Source: Burkholderiales bacterium (lineage in GTDB: Bacteria; Pseudomonadota; Gammaproteobacteria; Burkholderiales; Burkholderiaceae_C). From it: 64,000 nt of DNA. Of the stretch, positions 9,175-19,620 are shown piece by piece (positions within the stretch are counted from its first letter, which is position 1; each line of letters begins with the position of its first letter). The position numbers and the translations under genes are program-made. The notes under the pieces are model-generated. The model made no database searches. It was not told where the DNA came from and saw nothing but the letters and a program-made list of their open reading frames with translations. Where the stretch lies: contig JAGWVB010000001.1 of the NCBI GenBank assembly GCA_018971105.1, positions 1-64,000 on the forward strand. The letters are read 5' to 3'.

Positions 9175-11442
9175 TCAGGAACTGGCGTCAGCCGCGGCCA
9201 CCGCCGTCATGTTGACGATCCGCCGAACGGTGGAAGAAGGCGCCAGGATATGGACCGGCCGCGCCGCGCCAAGAAGAATGCCACCGACGGCGATGCCGCC
9301 GCCGGCGGCAATCCGCAGCAGGTTGTACGAGATGTTCGCCGCGTCCACATTGGGCATCACGAGGACGTTGGCCTCGGTGGTCAAACCCGAGCCGGGAAAC
9401 TCGTGCTCGAGCACGCTGTGCGACAGCGCGGCATCGGCGCGCATCTCGCCCTCGATGGCCAGTTGCGGGTCGCGCGCCTTCACCAGGGCCAGCGCGTCGC
9501 GCATCTTGAGCGCCGCCGGATCGTCCGAACTGCCGAAGCTCGAATGCGACAGCAGGGCCACGCGGGGCGCGACACCCAGGCGCCGCACTTCGGCCGCGGC
9601 CATGAGCGCGATCTCGGCCACCTGTTGCGCCGTCGGGTCGAGGTTGACATGGGTGTCGCAGATGAAGATCTGGCGTCCCGGCAACATCAGCATTTGCATC
9701 GCCGCGAGACAGGCGCTGTCCGGCCGCAGGCCGACCGTGTCGCGCACCTGCGCCAGATGGTCGTGGAAGCGACCGACCGTCCCGCACAGCATGGCGTCGG
9801 CGCGGCCCCGGCGCACCAGCATGGCGCCGAGCAGGCTGCGCTGGCCGCTCAATTGCGCCCTGGCGTGCGCGCGCGTTACCCCGCGGCGCCGCTGCAGCCC
9901 GTAATACGCCTCGGCCAGTTCGTCCACCAGGGCGCCGTCCTGCGGATCGGCACATTCGAAGTCGGCGCCGGGTTTCAGGCGCAGGCCATGTTGCTCGATC
10001 GCGGTGGCGAGCGCGTCGGGCCGGCCCACCAGCAGGGGGCGCCCCAGTCCCTCGTCGACGACCACCTGCACGGCGCGCAACACGCGCTCGTCATCGCCTT
10101 CGGCAAACACGATCCGTTTGGCGGCGCGCTTGGCGATGGCGAACACCGGCTGCATCACGCTGCTCGACTGGTAGACGAAGTTCCCCAGGCGCTGCCGGTA
10201 GGCCTCCAAGTCCTGGATCGGGCGCGCGGCCACGCCGCTGGACATCGCCGCCTGGGCCACGGCCGGCGCCACGACTTCGATCAGGCGCGGATCGAAGGGT
10301 TTGGGAATCAGGTAGCGCGCGCCGAAACGCAGGCCCTGCGCGCCATAGGCCCGGGCCACCGTCTCCGGAATCTCGGCGTGCGCCAGAGCGGCAATGGCGC
10401 GCACCGCGGCCAGCTTCATCGCCTCATTGATGCACGTGGCGCCGACGTCGAGCGCGCCGCGAAAGATGAACGGGAAGCAAAGGACGTTGTTGACCTGGTT
10501 CGGGTAGTCCGATCGGCCGGTGCCCAGTATCGCGTCGGGGCGCGCGGCCAGCGCCTCTTCCGGCGTGATCTCGGGCGTCGGATTGGCCAGGGCCATGATG
10601 ATGGGATCGCGCGCCATGCGCTCGAGCATTTCCGCCTTCAGCACGCCGCCGGCGGACAAGCCCAGGAAGATGTCGGCATCGGCCATCACATCCTGCAGCA
10701 CGCGAGCCGAGGTGTCTTGTGCGTAGCGCGCCTTGTTCGGATCCATCAACTCCCGGCGACCCTTGTGGACGACGCCGGCGATGTCGGTCACGAACACGTT
10801 GCGCAGCGGCAGCCCGAGGCTGACGATCAGGTCCAGGCAGGCCAGCGCCGCGGCGCCCGCGCCCGAGGCCACGAGCTTGACCTCGGCGATGTGCTTGCCG
10901 ACATGCTCGAGGGCGTTCAGGATCGCGGCGGCGACGACGATGGCCGTGCCATGCTGGTCGTCGTGGAAGACCGGAATCTTCATGCGCTCGCGCAATTGGC
11001 GCTCGATGTGGAAGCATTCGGGCGCCTTGATGTCCTCGAGATTGATCGCGCCGAAGGTCGGCTCCATGCGCACGATGGTCTCGATCAGCTGGTCCGGGTC
11101 GGGTTCGTCGAGTTCGATGTCGAAGACGTCGATGCCCGCGAACTTCTTGAACAGGCAGGCCTTGCCTTCCATCACCGGCTTGCCGGCGAGCGCGCCGATG
11201 TTGCCCAGCCCCAGCACCGCCGTGCCGTTGGTAATGACGCCGACGAGATTGCCGCGCGACGTGAGGTTCATCGCCTCGGCCGGGTCGCGCACGATCTCCT
11301 TGCAGGCCTCGGCCACCCCCGGCGAATAGGCCAGCGCGAGGTCGCGCTGGGTGGCCATCGCCTTGGTCGGCACGACGGAGATCTTGCCGGCCGTGGGGAG
11401 GCGATGGTATTCGAGTGCGGCTTCGCGCAGCGTTTCCGACAC
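9175..11442 (-). CDS. maeB: NADP-dependent malic enzyme with C-terminal phosphotransacetylase-like domain
   Basis: EYHRLPTAGKISVVPTKAMATQRDLALAYSPGVAEAC; C-terminal PTA-like FICDTHVNLDPTAQQVAEIALMAA; GTG start at 11442 behind an AGGAG; upstream part of the listed ORF is out of homology. Confidence 0.92.
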   Translation of the reverse strand: MSETLREAALEYHRLPTAGKISVVPTKAMATQRDLALAYSPGVAEACKEIVRDPAEAMNLTSRGNLVGVITNGTAVLGLGNIGALAGKPVMEGKACLFKKFAGIDVFDIELDEPDPDQLIETIVRMEPTFGAINLEDIKAPECFHIERQLRERMKIPVFHDDQHGTAIVVAAAILNALEHVGKHIAEVKLVASGAGAAALACLDLIVSLGLPLRNVFVTDIAGVVHKGRRELMDPNKARYAQDTSARVLQDVMADADIFLGLSAGGVLKAEMLERMARDPIIMALANPTPEITPEEALAARPDAILGTGRSDYPNQVNNVLCFPFIFRGALDVGATCINEAMKLAAVRAIAALAHAEIPETVARAYGAQGLRFGARYLIPKPFDPRLIEVVAPAVAQAAMSSGVAARPIQDLEAYRQRLGNFVYQSSSVMQPVFAIAKRAAKRIVFAEGDDERVLRAVQVVVDEGLGRPLLVGRPDALATAIEQHGLRLKPGADFECADPQDGALVDELAEAYYGLQRRRGVTRAHARAQLSGQRSLLGAMLVRRGRADAMLCGTVGRFHDHLAQVRDTVGLRPDSACLAAMQMLMLPGRQIFICDTHVNLDPTAQQVAEIALMAAAEVRRLGVAPRVALLSHSSFGSSDDPAALKMRDALALVKARDPQLAIEGEMRADAALSHSVLEHEFPGSGLTTEANVLVMPNVDAANISYNLLRIAAGGGIAVGGILLGAARPVHILAPSSTVRRIVNMTAVAAADASS

Positions 11443-11477
11443 TTCTGACTCCTGGTGGTGAGCGATGACTGCGGGCT

Positions 11478-13508
11478 TCAGACGCCTGACTGCGGCTCGC
11501 CACCCTCGAAGCGGCGCCGCTGCGCGTGGGCTTCCTCCGCGCTTTCGTAGAGGTGGGGCGCCACCGCGCGCTGCTGCAGCGCGTCGCCGAGCTTGGCGCG
11601 CAGGAATGAACTGGTGGTGTAGCGCGTCACGCCGCGATACAGACGCTGCGTCAGGTCCTGCACCATCGCCGAATAGGCATCGAGCAGGTCGTGCGCGATC
11701 GTGAAGTTGTCGTAGTTGACGATCGCGAACACGCGCCTGCCGACAGGGCCCAACTGCGCTTCGACCTCGGCGCGGATCGCGTCCACGTCGCCGGCCTTGG
11801 TCACCGCGAGCCCTTCGAAATTGATGAAGAACAGATTCTGCTGCGGGTCCCAGCTGAAGCGCTGGGCGAGCGGCACGGCCAGCAGGCGGCGCCTGAGTTG
11901 CATGGGCTCGTCGCGGAAGATGGACTCGTCCATCCACTTCGGTGCGTCGCGGATCACCGGCGCGAAGTCCATCTTCGCCAGGATGTCGCGCTGCACGTCG
12001 ATGCCGGGCGCGACCTCGATCAGCTCCATGCCCAGATCCGTCAGGCTGAACACGCAACGCTCGGTGATGTAGAGCACCGTCTGGCCGCGCGCCAGCGCCT
12101 GCTCGCCGCTGAAGGTGCGATGCTCGACCTCGCGCACGAACTTGGGCACCGTACCGTCGCGGCCGATGCGCAGCGCGCCGTTTTCGATCCGCAGCTCCAG
12201 CGGGCCGGCGTTGAAGCTGCCGACGAAGACGACCTTTCTGGCGTTCTGGCTGATGTTGATGAAGCCGCCCGCGCCAGCCAGCCTGGGCCCGAACTTGCTG
12301 ACGTTGAGGTTGCCCTGGGCGTCGGCCTGCGCCAGACCGAGAAAGGTCAGGTCCAGGCCGCCGCCATCGTAGAAGTCGAACTGGCTGGGCTGGTCGATGA
12401 TGGCCTGGGTGTTGACGGCAGCGCCGAAGTTCGGGCCGCCGGTCGGTATGCCGCCGATCACGCCGGGCTCGGCGGTGAGCGTGATGAGGTCGATGACCTT
12501 CTCTTCGGCCGCCACGCCGGCCACGCCTTCGGGCATGCCGATGCCCAGGTTCACGACCGCGTTCGGCCTGAGTTCGAGCGCGGCACGGCGCGCGATGATC
12601 TTGCGCGCGCTCATCGGCAAGGCCTCGATGGCGCTTGCCGGCACGCGGATCTCGGCCGCGAAGGCCGGGTTGTAGGGCTCGGCGAAGGTCTGCCAGTGGT
12701 TCTCGGGCCGGGCGACGACGACGCAGTCCACGAGCACACCGGGAACCTTCACCTGCCGCGGGTTGAGCGTGTGGCGGTCGGCGATGCGCTCGACCTGCGC
12801 GATCACGATGCCGCCGGAGTTGTGGGCGGCCATCGCGATGGCCAGCGCTTCGAGCGTCAGCGCCTCCTTCTCCATCGTCAGGCAGCCGTCGGGGTCGGCG
12901 GTGGTGGCGCGGATGATGCCGACGTGGATCGGGAAGGTCCTGTAGCAAAGGCATTCGCGGCCCGCCACCGTCATCAGCTCGACCAGGTCCTCGGTGGTGC
13001 GGCTGTTGAGCTTGCCGCCACCCCGGCGCGGGTCGACGAAGGTGCCCAGCCCGACGCGCGAGAGATGGCCCGGCCGGCCGGCGGCGATGTCGCGGAACAG
13101 ATGGCTGATGACGCCTTGCGGCAGGTTGTAGGCTTCAATGCGGCCGTCGATCGCCAAGGCCTGCAGCCTGGGCACCAGCCCCCAGTGGCCGCCGATCACG
13201 CGCCTGAGCATGCCGTCGTGGCCGAAGTGGTTCAGCCCCTTGTCGCGGCCGTCGCCCTGGCCGGCGGCGTAGACGAGCGTCAGGTTCCTCGGCTTGCCCC
13301 CGCCATGCGGCAGCGGCTCGTCATCCGCGAGGTACAGTGCCTCGAGGGCGATCGCGATCTCCTCGGCGAAGCCGATGCCGACGAAGCCGCTGGTCGCGAT
13401 GGTGTCGCCCTCGCGGATCAGGCGCACCGCCTCCTGCGCCGAGACGACCTTGCCGCGCTCGGCGGACTGCATCGAGGCGAGCAGCGGCTGCACGGCAGGC
13501 GCACCCAT
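11478..13508 (-). CDS. Acyl-CoA:acetate/3-ketoacid CoA transferase with C-terminal extension
   Basis: [58 protein letters not shown]; start trimmed to ATG at 13508. Confidence 0.9.
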   Translation of the reverse strand: MGAPAVQPLLASMQSAERGKVVSAQEAVRLIREGDTIATSGFVGIGFAEEIAIALEALYLADDEPLPHGGGKPRNLTLVYAAGQGDGRDKGLNHFGHDGMLRRVIGGHWGLVPRLQALAIDGRIEAYNLPQGVISHLFRDIAAGRPGHLSRVGLGTFVDPRRGGGKLNSRTTEDLVELMTVAGRECLCYRTFPIHVGIIRATTADPDGCLTMEKEALTLEALAIAMAAHNSGGIVIAQVERIADRHTLNPRQVKVPGVLVDCVVVARPENHWQTFAEPYNPAFAAEIRVPASAIEALPMSARKIIARRAALELRPNAVVNLGIGMPEGVAGVAAEEKVIDLITLTAEPGVIGGIPTGGPNFGAAVNTQAIIDQPSQFDFYDGGGLDLTFLGLAQADAQGNLNVSKFGPRLAGAGGFINISQNARKVVFVGSFNAGPLELRIENGALRIGRDGTVPKFVREVEHRTFSGEQALARGQTVLYITERCVFSLTDLGMELIEVAPGIDVQRDILAKMDFAPVIRDAPKWMDESIFRDEPMQLRRRLLAVPLAQRFSWDPQQNLFFINFEGLAVTKAGDVDAIRAEVEAQLGPVGRRVFAIVNYDNFTIAHDLLDAYSAMVQDLTQRLYRGVTRYTTSSFLRAKLGDALQQRAVAPHLYESAEEAHAQRRRFEGGEPQSGV

Positions 13509-13510
13509 CG

Positions 13511-14293
13511 TCAACGCGCCGTCCAGCCGCCGTCGACCGGCAAGGCGATGCCGGTGATCGACGCCGCTGCAGGCGAGCACAGGAAGACCACCAGCGCGGC
13601 GAGTTCCTCGACATCGGCAAAGCGCTTGCTCGGCTGCGACGCGAGGATGACGTCGCGAATCACCTGCTCGCGCGAGAGCTTGTGCACCTTGGCCTGATCC
13701 GCGATCTGGCCTTCGACCAAGGGCGTCTTGACATAGCCCGGGCAGATGGCGTTGCAGGTGATGCGCATCTCGGCCACTTCGAGCGCCACGGTCTTGGTGA
13801 GTCCGAGCACGCCATGCTTGGCCGCGACGTAGGCCGACTTGAAGGGCGAAGCCACCAGGCCATGGGCCGAGGCGATGTTGACGATGCGCCCCTGGTTGCG
13901 CGCCTTCATCCCGGGCAGCGCGGCCTTGATCGCGTGGAAGTTCGCGGTCAGATTGATGGCCAGGATCTGGTCCCACTTGGCGTCCGGGAATTCCTCGACC
14001 GGCGCCACGAACTGGATGCCGGCGTTGTTGACGAGCATGTCCAGGCGCCCGAAACGCTCTTCGGCCTCGCGCACCATCGCGGTGACCTGGTCGGCGCGCG
14101 ACATGTCGGCGCCCGAGTGCAGCACCCGTACGCCGCAGCGCTGCGCCAGGTCGGCGCACAGGCGCGAGATCTCGGCCGCGTCGCCGAAGCCGTTGAGCAT
14201 GACGTCGGCACCGGCCTCGGCGAGGCCGCGGGCAATGCCCAGCCCGATGCCGCTGGTGGAACCGGTGACGAGTGCAGTTTGGCCTTTGAGCAA
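13511..14293 (-). CDS. bdhA: 3-hydroxybutyrate dehydrogenase (SDR)
   Basis: [37 protein letters not shown]...[15 protein letters not shown]...[16 protein letters not shown] start behind GGAG; 260 aa. Confidence 0.87.
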   Translation of the reverse strand: MLKGQTALVTGSTSGIGLGIARGLAEAGADVMLNGFGDAAEISRLCADLAQRCGVRVLHSGADMSRADQVTAMVREAEERFGRLDMLVNNAGIQFVAPVEEFPDAKWDQILAINLTANFHAIKAALPGMKARNQGRIVNIASAHGLVASPFKSAYVAAKHGVLGLTKTVALEVAEMRITCNAICPGYVKTPLVEGQIADQAKVHKLSREQVIRDVILASQPSKRFADVEELAALVVFLCSPAAASITGIALPVDGGWTAR

Positions 14294-14315
14294 GGGAGGC
14301 TCCTGAAAGCGGGGT

Positions 14316-15635
14316 CTATGAGGGATCGGCAGGCAGCAAGGTGCCGACGCAGTCGCCGAAGCCGATGCGCGCCGCGCCGGGCCTGCTGCACCAGCCGCGC
14401 ATGAATACGGCGTCGCCATCTTCGAGAAAGCGCCGCGTCTGCCCATCGGGCAATGAGATGGCCTGCTGGCCGTTGCGGCTCAGTTCGAGCAGGGATCCGG
14501 CCTGCTGCGGCAGCGGCCCGGACTGGGTGCCGCTGCCGAGCAGATCGCCGCTTTGCAGGTTGCAGCCGTTCACCGTGTGGTGCGCCACCAGCTGCGACAC
14601 GGTCCAATACGAATCGGCAAAATTGCCCAGCGACACCCGCGCCGGCGCCAAGCCGGCTTCGCGCATGCGCCGCGTCTGCAGCAGCACCTCGAGTTCGATG
14701 TCGATGGCGCCGGTCTCGCGCAGCCCGGGTGCGTCCAGGTAAGGCAGGGGCTGTGGGTCTTCGGGCGGCCGCGTCCAGGCCTTGCGGTAAGGGGCGAGCG
14801 CCTCCATCGTCACGATCCAGGGCGACAAGGTGCTCGCGAAGTTCTTCGAAAGGAAGGGCCCGAGCGGCTGGTATTCCCACGACTGGAAGTCTCGCGCCGA
14901 CCAATCGTTGAAGAGCGCAAGCCCGAAGACATGCGACTCGGCTTGCGCAACCGGGATTGGCCGGCCGAGCTCGTTGCCGCGGCCGATGAAGACGGCGATC
15001 TCGAGTTCGTAGTCCATGCGCTCGCTGGGCGCGAGTTCGGGGGCCGTGGCGCCGGCGCGCAGGATCTGCCCACGCGGTCGTGCGTAGCCCAGGCCGGAGA
15101 CGCCGATCGACGAGGCCCTGCCGTGGTAGCCGATCGGCACCCACTTGTAGTTGGGCAGCAGCGGGTGGTCCGGTCGGTACAGCCTGCCGACGCTGGTGGC
15201 GTGATGGATCGAGGTGTAGAAGTCGGTGTAGTCGCCGATGCGCGCCGGCACCGCGTACTCGGCCTGCGCCTGCGCGACGAGGCAGCCGCGCAAGCGCTCG
15301 GTCTGGGCAGAGCCCTTGCGCAAGGCGCGCGACAGGGCCAGGCGCAGCGCAGACCAGGCCGCCGGACCCATCGCCATGTAGGCGTTGAGGCTGGTCTGGG
15401 TGCAGGCCGCGGCAGCGCGTGCCGATTCGGCCGAGAACACGCCGGCCGCGTGGGCGGCACCCAGATCGAGGATCTGATCGCCGATGGCGACGCCGCCGCG
15501 CCAGGCCTCCTGGGATCCCAGACGTCGGAAGACGCCGAAAGGCAGGTTCTGGACCGGGAAGTCGCTGGCGCCACCGTTGGCGGAATCGACCCAACTCGAA
15601 AGCGCCGGGTCATGAGTCTCGTTCAGTTCTGCCAT
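14316..15635 (-). CDS. fahA: Fumarylacetoacetase
   Basis: Full-length FAH: YTDFYTSIHHATSVGRLYRPDHPLLPNYKWVPIGYHGRASSI...FNDWSARDFQSWEYQPLGPFLSKNF. Confidence 0.92.
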   Translation of the reverse strand: MAELNETHDPALSSWVDSANGGASDFPVQNLPFGVFRRLGSQEAWRGGVAIGDQILDLGAAHAAGVFSAESARAAAACTQTSLNAYMAMGPAAWSALRLALSRALRKGSAQTERLRGCLVAQAQAEYAVPARIGDYTDFYTSIHHATSVGRLYRPDHPLLPNYKWVPIGYHGRASSIGVSGLGYARPRGQILRAGATAPELAPSERMDYELEIAVFIGRGNELGRPIPVAQAESHVFGLALFNDWSARDFQSWEYQPLGPFLSKNFASTLSPWIVTMEALAPYRKAWTRPPEDPQPLPYLDAPGLRETGAIDIELEVLLQTRRMREAGLAPARVSLGNFADSYWTVSQLVAHHTVNGCNLQSGDLLGSGTQSGPLPQQAGSLLELSRNGQQAISLPDGQTRRFLEDGDAVFMRGWCSRPGAARIGFGDCVGTLLPADPS

Positions 15636-15723
15636 GCCGAGGTTTCCAGCGCGATGTTCATTCGGTTTGCAATTGGATGGGGCGTGTTGCATCGGCCGCG
15701 CCGGGGCCGCAGCGCAAGGCGCG

Positions 15724-17085
15724 TCAATGGGTGAGCGTGCCATCGCCGCGGAGATCCACGGCGGTGTGTCGATTGTTCAGGGCGATCAGGACCAGCATCA
15801 GCGCCGAGACGACGGTCGGCACCGCCATCGCCATGAAGATGTGGCCGGTGGGCCAATTGCGGCGTATGAGTTCCCCGGCGAGGACGGGGCCGACGATGGA
15901 GCCGATGCGGCCGACACCGAGACTCCAGCCGACACCCGTCGAGCGCAAAGCCGTGGGATAGTAGGTAGCGGCCAGGGCGTTGACCGCCGGTTGTCCGCCG
16001 ATGATGCAAAAGCCGGTGACCACCACGACCAGGAACAGCGTCGGCAAGCCCACCCCCGGCTGACCCATCGTGACAATCGTGACCGCGGCGAGCAGGAACG
16101 AAGGCACGAGGACCTTGTAGAAGCCGACGCGATCGATCACCGGGCCCATCAGCAGCGTGCCCGCCACGCCGCCCACCTGCAACGCCGTCCCCACCAGCAC
16201 CGCCGTCGTCGGCGCCAGGCCTGCGCTGGTCACGATCGTCGGCAGCCAATTCGACAGGAAATACAGGTTCAACAGGTTCATGAAGTTCACGACCCACAGC
16301 AGCACGGTCGTCGTCCTGCGGCCTTCGCGGAACAACTCGATCACCGGTGCCCCGGCCTGCCCGGCTTCGGGAACGACGTAACGTGTCTGGCCGTCGATCT
16401 GCACGCTGCTGTCGATCCTGCGCAGCGTCGCCGCCACGCTGTCCAGCCGCTTGCCCTTGAGAACCAGGAACTGCATCGATTCGGGCACGAAGAAGTACAT
16501 CAGCACGGCCAGCAGCAGCGGAAACACGCCGCCGAGGTAGAAGACCGATTGCCAGCCGAAGGCCGGAATCATGGCCGCCGACAGGAGGCCACCCAGCACC
16601 GCCCCGACGGTGAAGCCACAGGAGACCAGCATCATCAGCGTGACCTTCTTGCGCTTCGGGCTGAATTCGCCCGCCAGTGCCATCGCATTGGGCATGATCG
16701 CGCCCAGGCCCAGGCCGGTGATGAAGCGCAGGATCATGAGCTCGCGGATGGTGCCCACATGGGCCGTCACGAGCATGCAGATGGCAAAGAAGATCGTGGC
16801 CCAGATCAGCACCGGTCGGCGACCGATCTTGTCGGCCAGCACGCTCAGGGTGAGTGAGCCGACGAGCATGCCGAACAATCCGGCGCCGAACACCGGGCCC
16901 AAGTTGGCTTTGCTGACACCCCATTCCTTGATGATGGCGGGGGCCACGTAGCCCATGGCCTGGACATCGAATCCGTCCATGACGACGGTAATGCCGACCA
17001 TGATCAGGATCAGGATCTGCGACCCGCTGACTCTGTTCGAGTCGATCAGCGCAGGAATGTCGATTGCTTTCGTGACGGTAGACAT
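15724..17085 (-). CDS. MFS transporter, aromatic acid:H+ symporter (AAHS) family
   Basis: ILILIMVGITVVMDGFDVQAMGYVAPAIIKEWGVSKANLGPVFGAGLFGMLVGSL, AAHS-like D-G-F-D motif. Confidence 0.9.
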   Translation of the reverse strand: MSTVTKAIDIPALIDSNRVSGSQILILIMVGITVVMDGFDVQAMGYVAPAIIKEWGVSKANLGPVFGAGLFGMLVGSLTLSVLADKIGRRPVLIWATIFFAICMLVTAHVGTIRELMILRFITGLGLGAIMPNAMALAGEFSPKRKKVTLMMLVSCGFTVGAVLGGLLSAAMIPAFGWQSVFYLGGVFPLLLAVLMYFFVPESMQFLVLKGKRLDSVAATLRRIDSSVQIDGQTRYVVPEAGQAGAPVIELFREGRRTTTVLLWVVNFMNLLNLYFLSNWLPTIVTSAGLAPTTAVLVGTALQVGGVAGTLLMGPVIDRVGFYKVLVPSFLLAAVTIVTMGQPGVGLPTLFLVVVVTGFCIIGGQPAVNALAATYYPTALRSTGVGWSLGVGRIGSIVGPVLAGELIRRNWPTGHIFMAMAVPTVVSALMLVLIALNNRHTAVDLRGDGTLTH

Positions 17086-17595
17086 GCTGCCGCCCACTCT
17101 ATGCGCAGTTCAAGGGCGGTAGAAGCCCAGCGATGGCACAACATTCTGGCCTGCGAGGCACAAATTCGGCGCTTGCCTGCACTTGCTCCTGCCGCCGCGG
17201 TTCCATCGTTCGCCAGCGCCAATTCGGCCGCGGCGAGAAAGGCGCCGCGCGCGGCATCCATAAGTTCTGTTTATCGTTGGGTCGGATCGGCCACTTGCCT
17301 CGACATCCCGCTGTCGCTAGAGTCGTTTGCATGGCTGTCCTTGGAGGCCGGGTCGTGATCGACCTGACGCGCCGGCGTCGCGCCATGGCCCACGCGCATC
17401 GCCCCCGCTACGGCGAATGAACAACATGGCCTCACGATGGAGCGGTCAGCGACCCAGCTCGCCACGGTCGGGGTCTCCGCCCGCCGCAACTCCGTGCTGG
17501 ACAGGCCATCTCCACTGCCCATGCTCGAAGGCGGCGCCCTCGAGTGAGCCGGGGCGAATCGGCGAAGGACATGCCGCCAAGATGAGGCACCCGAG

Positions 17596-18507
17596 ATGAG
17601 AAATTCCGATGTCGCGACGCTCAACACGACCGAGATGTTCTGCCGGGCTGCCGACAAGCTGAGTTTCACCGCCGCCGCCCGGGCGCTCGGCACGACGCCA
17701 TCGGCCATCAGCAAGGCCGTGCGTCGGCTCGAGAATCGTCTCGGCGTCGACCTGTTTCACCGCACGACGCGGGCCATACGCCTGACGGAAGCCGGCCGCG
17801 CCTATTACGAGACCTGTCGGCAGGCGCTCGCGCAGATCGAGCAGCGTGAACAGGAACTCCGCCAGGGGCAAGCCGATCCGTCGGGCCTCTTGCGCGTCAG
17901 CTTGCCGTTCAGCTATGCGATCAAGTGTGTGGTCCCCCTGATTCCAAAGTACCTCGAACTGCATGACGGGAAGATCCGACTCTTCGTCAATTTGAGCAAC
18001 GCGGTGGCCGACTTTGCCGCCGACGATTTCGACCTTTCGATACGGATCGGCCACATCGCCGAGTCGCGACTGATCGCCAGACCCCTGCATGAAGCGCGCT
18101 ATCGCGTCGTGGGGTCGCCGGCGTATCTGAACGAGCACGGTACTCCGCGGCACCCCGATGACCTGCGTGCGCACCGCTGCGTCGATCTGGTGCTTCCCGA
18201 CACCGGTCGACCCATCGCCTGGGAATTCGTCGCTGAGGGAAAGTCCAGCGAAGTGCCGTCGTCCTCGCAGCTCGAATTCGATCACCCGATCGCGGCCATG
18301 ACGGCCACGCTCAATGGGGCGGGGTTGAGCCGCCTGCTCGATTTCACTGTCGACGATGAAATACGCGCAGGCAGGCTCGTCGAGGTCCTTGCGGACTACT
18401 GCCCGCCTGGACAGCCCGTCTCCGCCGTCTATCCGAGCCGGCCCCACCAACCGCCGATACTTCGCGGTTTCCTCGACTTTCTCATCCGCGAACTGGGTCA
18501 GGACTGA
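17596..18507 (+). CDS. LysR family transcriptional regulator
   Basis: TEMFCRAADKLSFTAAARALGTTPSAISKAVRRLENRLGVDLFHRTTRAIRLTEAG. Confidence 0.92.
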   Translation: MRNSDVATLNTTEMFCRAADKLSFTAAARALGTTPSAISKAVRRLENRLGVDLFHRTTRAIRLTEAGRAYYETCRQALAQIEQREQELRQGQADPSGLLRVSLPFSYAIKCVVPLIPKYLELHDGKIRLFVNLSNAVADFAADDFDLSIRIGHIAESRLIARPLHEARYRVVGSPAYLNEHGTPRHPDDLRAHRCVDLVLPDTGRPIAWEFVAEGKSSEVPSSSQLEFDHPIAAMTATLNGAGLSRLLDFTVDDEIRAGRLVEVLADYCPPGQPVSAVYPSRPHQPPILRGFLDFLIRELGQD

Positions 18508-18531
18508 GGCCAAGCGTGGCGCCGCGGCGTT

Positions 18532-19077
18532 TCAGTTCTTGAATTCCCTTTCGTGCAGAAAGGCGGCGTGACGCGGCGCGCGCTTGGTCTGGCTCCATTC
18601 CTCGAGCATCGGCCACTTGACCTCATCCATGCGCTTGAGGATCGCTGCCTCGTCGGGGTCGGGACAGGCCAGTTCGAGACGATGCCCGTTGGGATCGAAG
18701 AAATAGATCGAATGAAAGGCGCCATGATCGGTCACACCGAGCACTTCGACTCCCTGGGATTCCAGGTGGGCTCGGTACTCGAGCAGCGTGGCGCGATCCT
18801 TGACCTTGAAGGCGATGTGCTGCACCCACTCCGGCGTGTTCGGATCGCGGCCCATCGGTGGCTTGGTCGGAAGTTCGAAGAAGGCCAGCACGTTGCCTGC
18901 GCCCGCATCGAGGAAGATGTGCATATAGGGATCCGGATCCCTGGTCGAGGGCACCTGATCCTCGGCGATGGCCAGAACGAAGTCCATGTTCAGCATCTTC
19001 TTGTACCAGTGGACCGTTTCCTTGGAATCCCTGCACCGGTAGGCGACGTGATGAAAGCGGTCGATCTGCATGGTCAT
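18532..19077 (-). CDS. VOC family protein (glyoxalase/type I extradiol dioxygenase fold)
   Basis: DRFHHVAYRCRDSKETVHWYKKMLNMDF...VLAFFELP...VQHIAFKV...HSIYFFDPNGHRLELA; ATG at 19077 behind an AGGAG-type RBS. Confidence 0.87.
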   Translation of the reverse strand: MTMQIDRFHHVAYRCRDSKETVHWYKKMLNMDFVLAIAEDQVPSTRDPDPYMHIFLDAGAGNVLAFFELPTKPPMGRDPNTPEWVQHIAFKVKDRATLLEYRAHLESQGVEVLGVTDHGAFHSIYFFDPNGHRLELACPDPDEAAILKRMDEVKWPMLEEWSQTKRAPRHAAFLHEREFKN

Positions 19078-19620
19078 GTTGAGGCTCCTGGGTTGATCAG
19101 CGCACCGCGCTGGGGTCGTTCGCGCCCGAATGTCTGTCGGGCAGCGACTTGAACTCATGGCGGACCGGGCAATCGCCGGCGCGGGTCGCAGGACATGGTC
19201 AGCGCCACGTCTGCAAGAGCGATTGCCCCGCCCCATTCGACCCACCGAACGGCGAGATCGAGCCGCCGCCATGCCGGCAAACCCGCGCGCGAGACTCCCG
19301 CGTCTTCAAGTCCGCCGCAACTACCGCCGGTACGATCGACGCGATCGACCCGATCAGTCTATGGCCTGCATGCGCCGGAATAAAGTTGCCGGCGGGAACT
19401 TCAATTGTGCTGCCGAGGCATCGATCGAAGTCGACCAGCGTCGACGCCTTTGGCGAACATCGCATGTCGCGGCCGAGGCCGCGAGTTCAGCCGCCGGCGG
19501 TGCGCCATGGCACCGTCCTTGGACATCGAGATGGCCGGGACCTTAAGCGTTCGGCCCTCTGCGCGGACCGACTCGGCGTCGTGTTGCCGGGTGGATCGCC
19601 GGCGGTGCAGATCACGGGCT

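Noticed and set aside
11443-12954. N-terminal half of the 1259-aa ORF 9175-12954
   Set aside because: Reads Arg/Ala/His-rich through the CoA-transferase gene in another frame; malic enzyme starts at the GTG at 11442
13325-13340. gaggtacagtg resembling the start of the direct repeat
   Set aside because: Only about 10 bp match inside the CoA-transferase coding sequence; similarity does not continue
19078-19620. Several short ORFs (190 aa and smaller) in the gap between VOC and livM
   Set aside because: No motif or credible RBS; treated as intergenic
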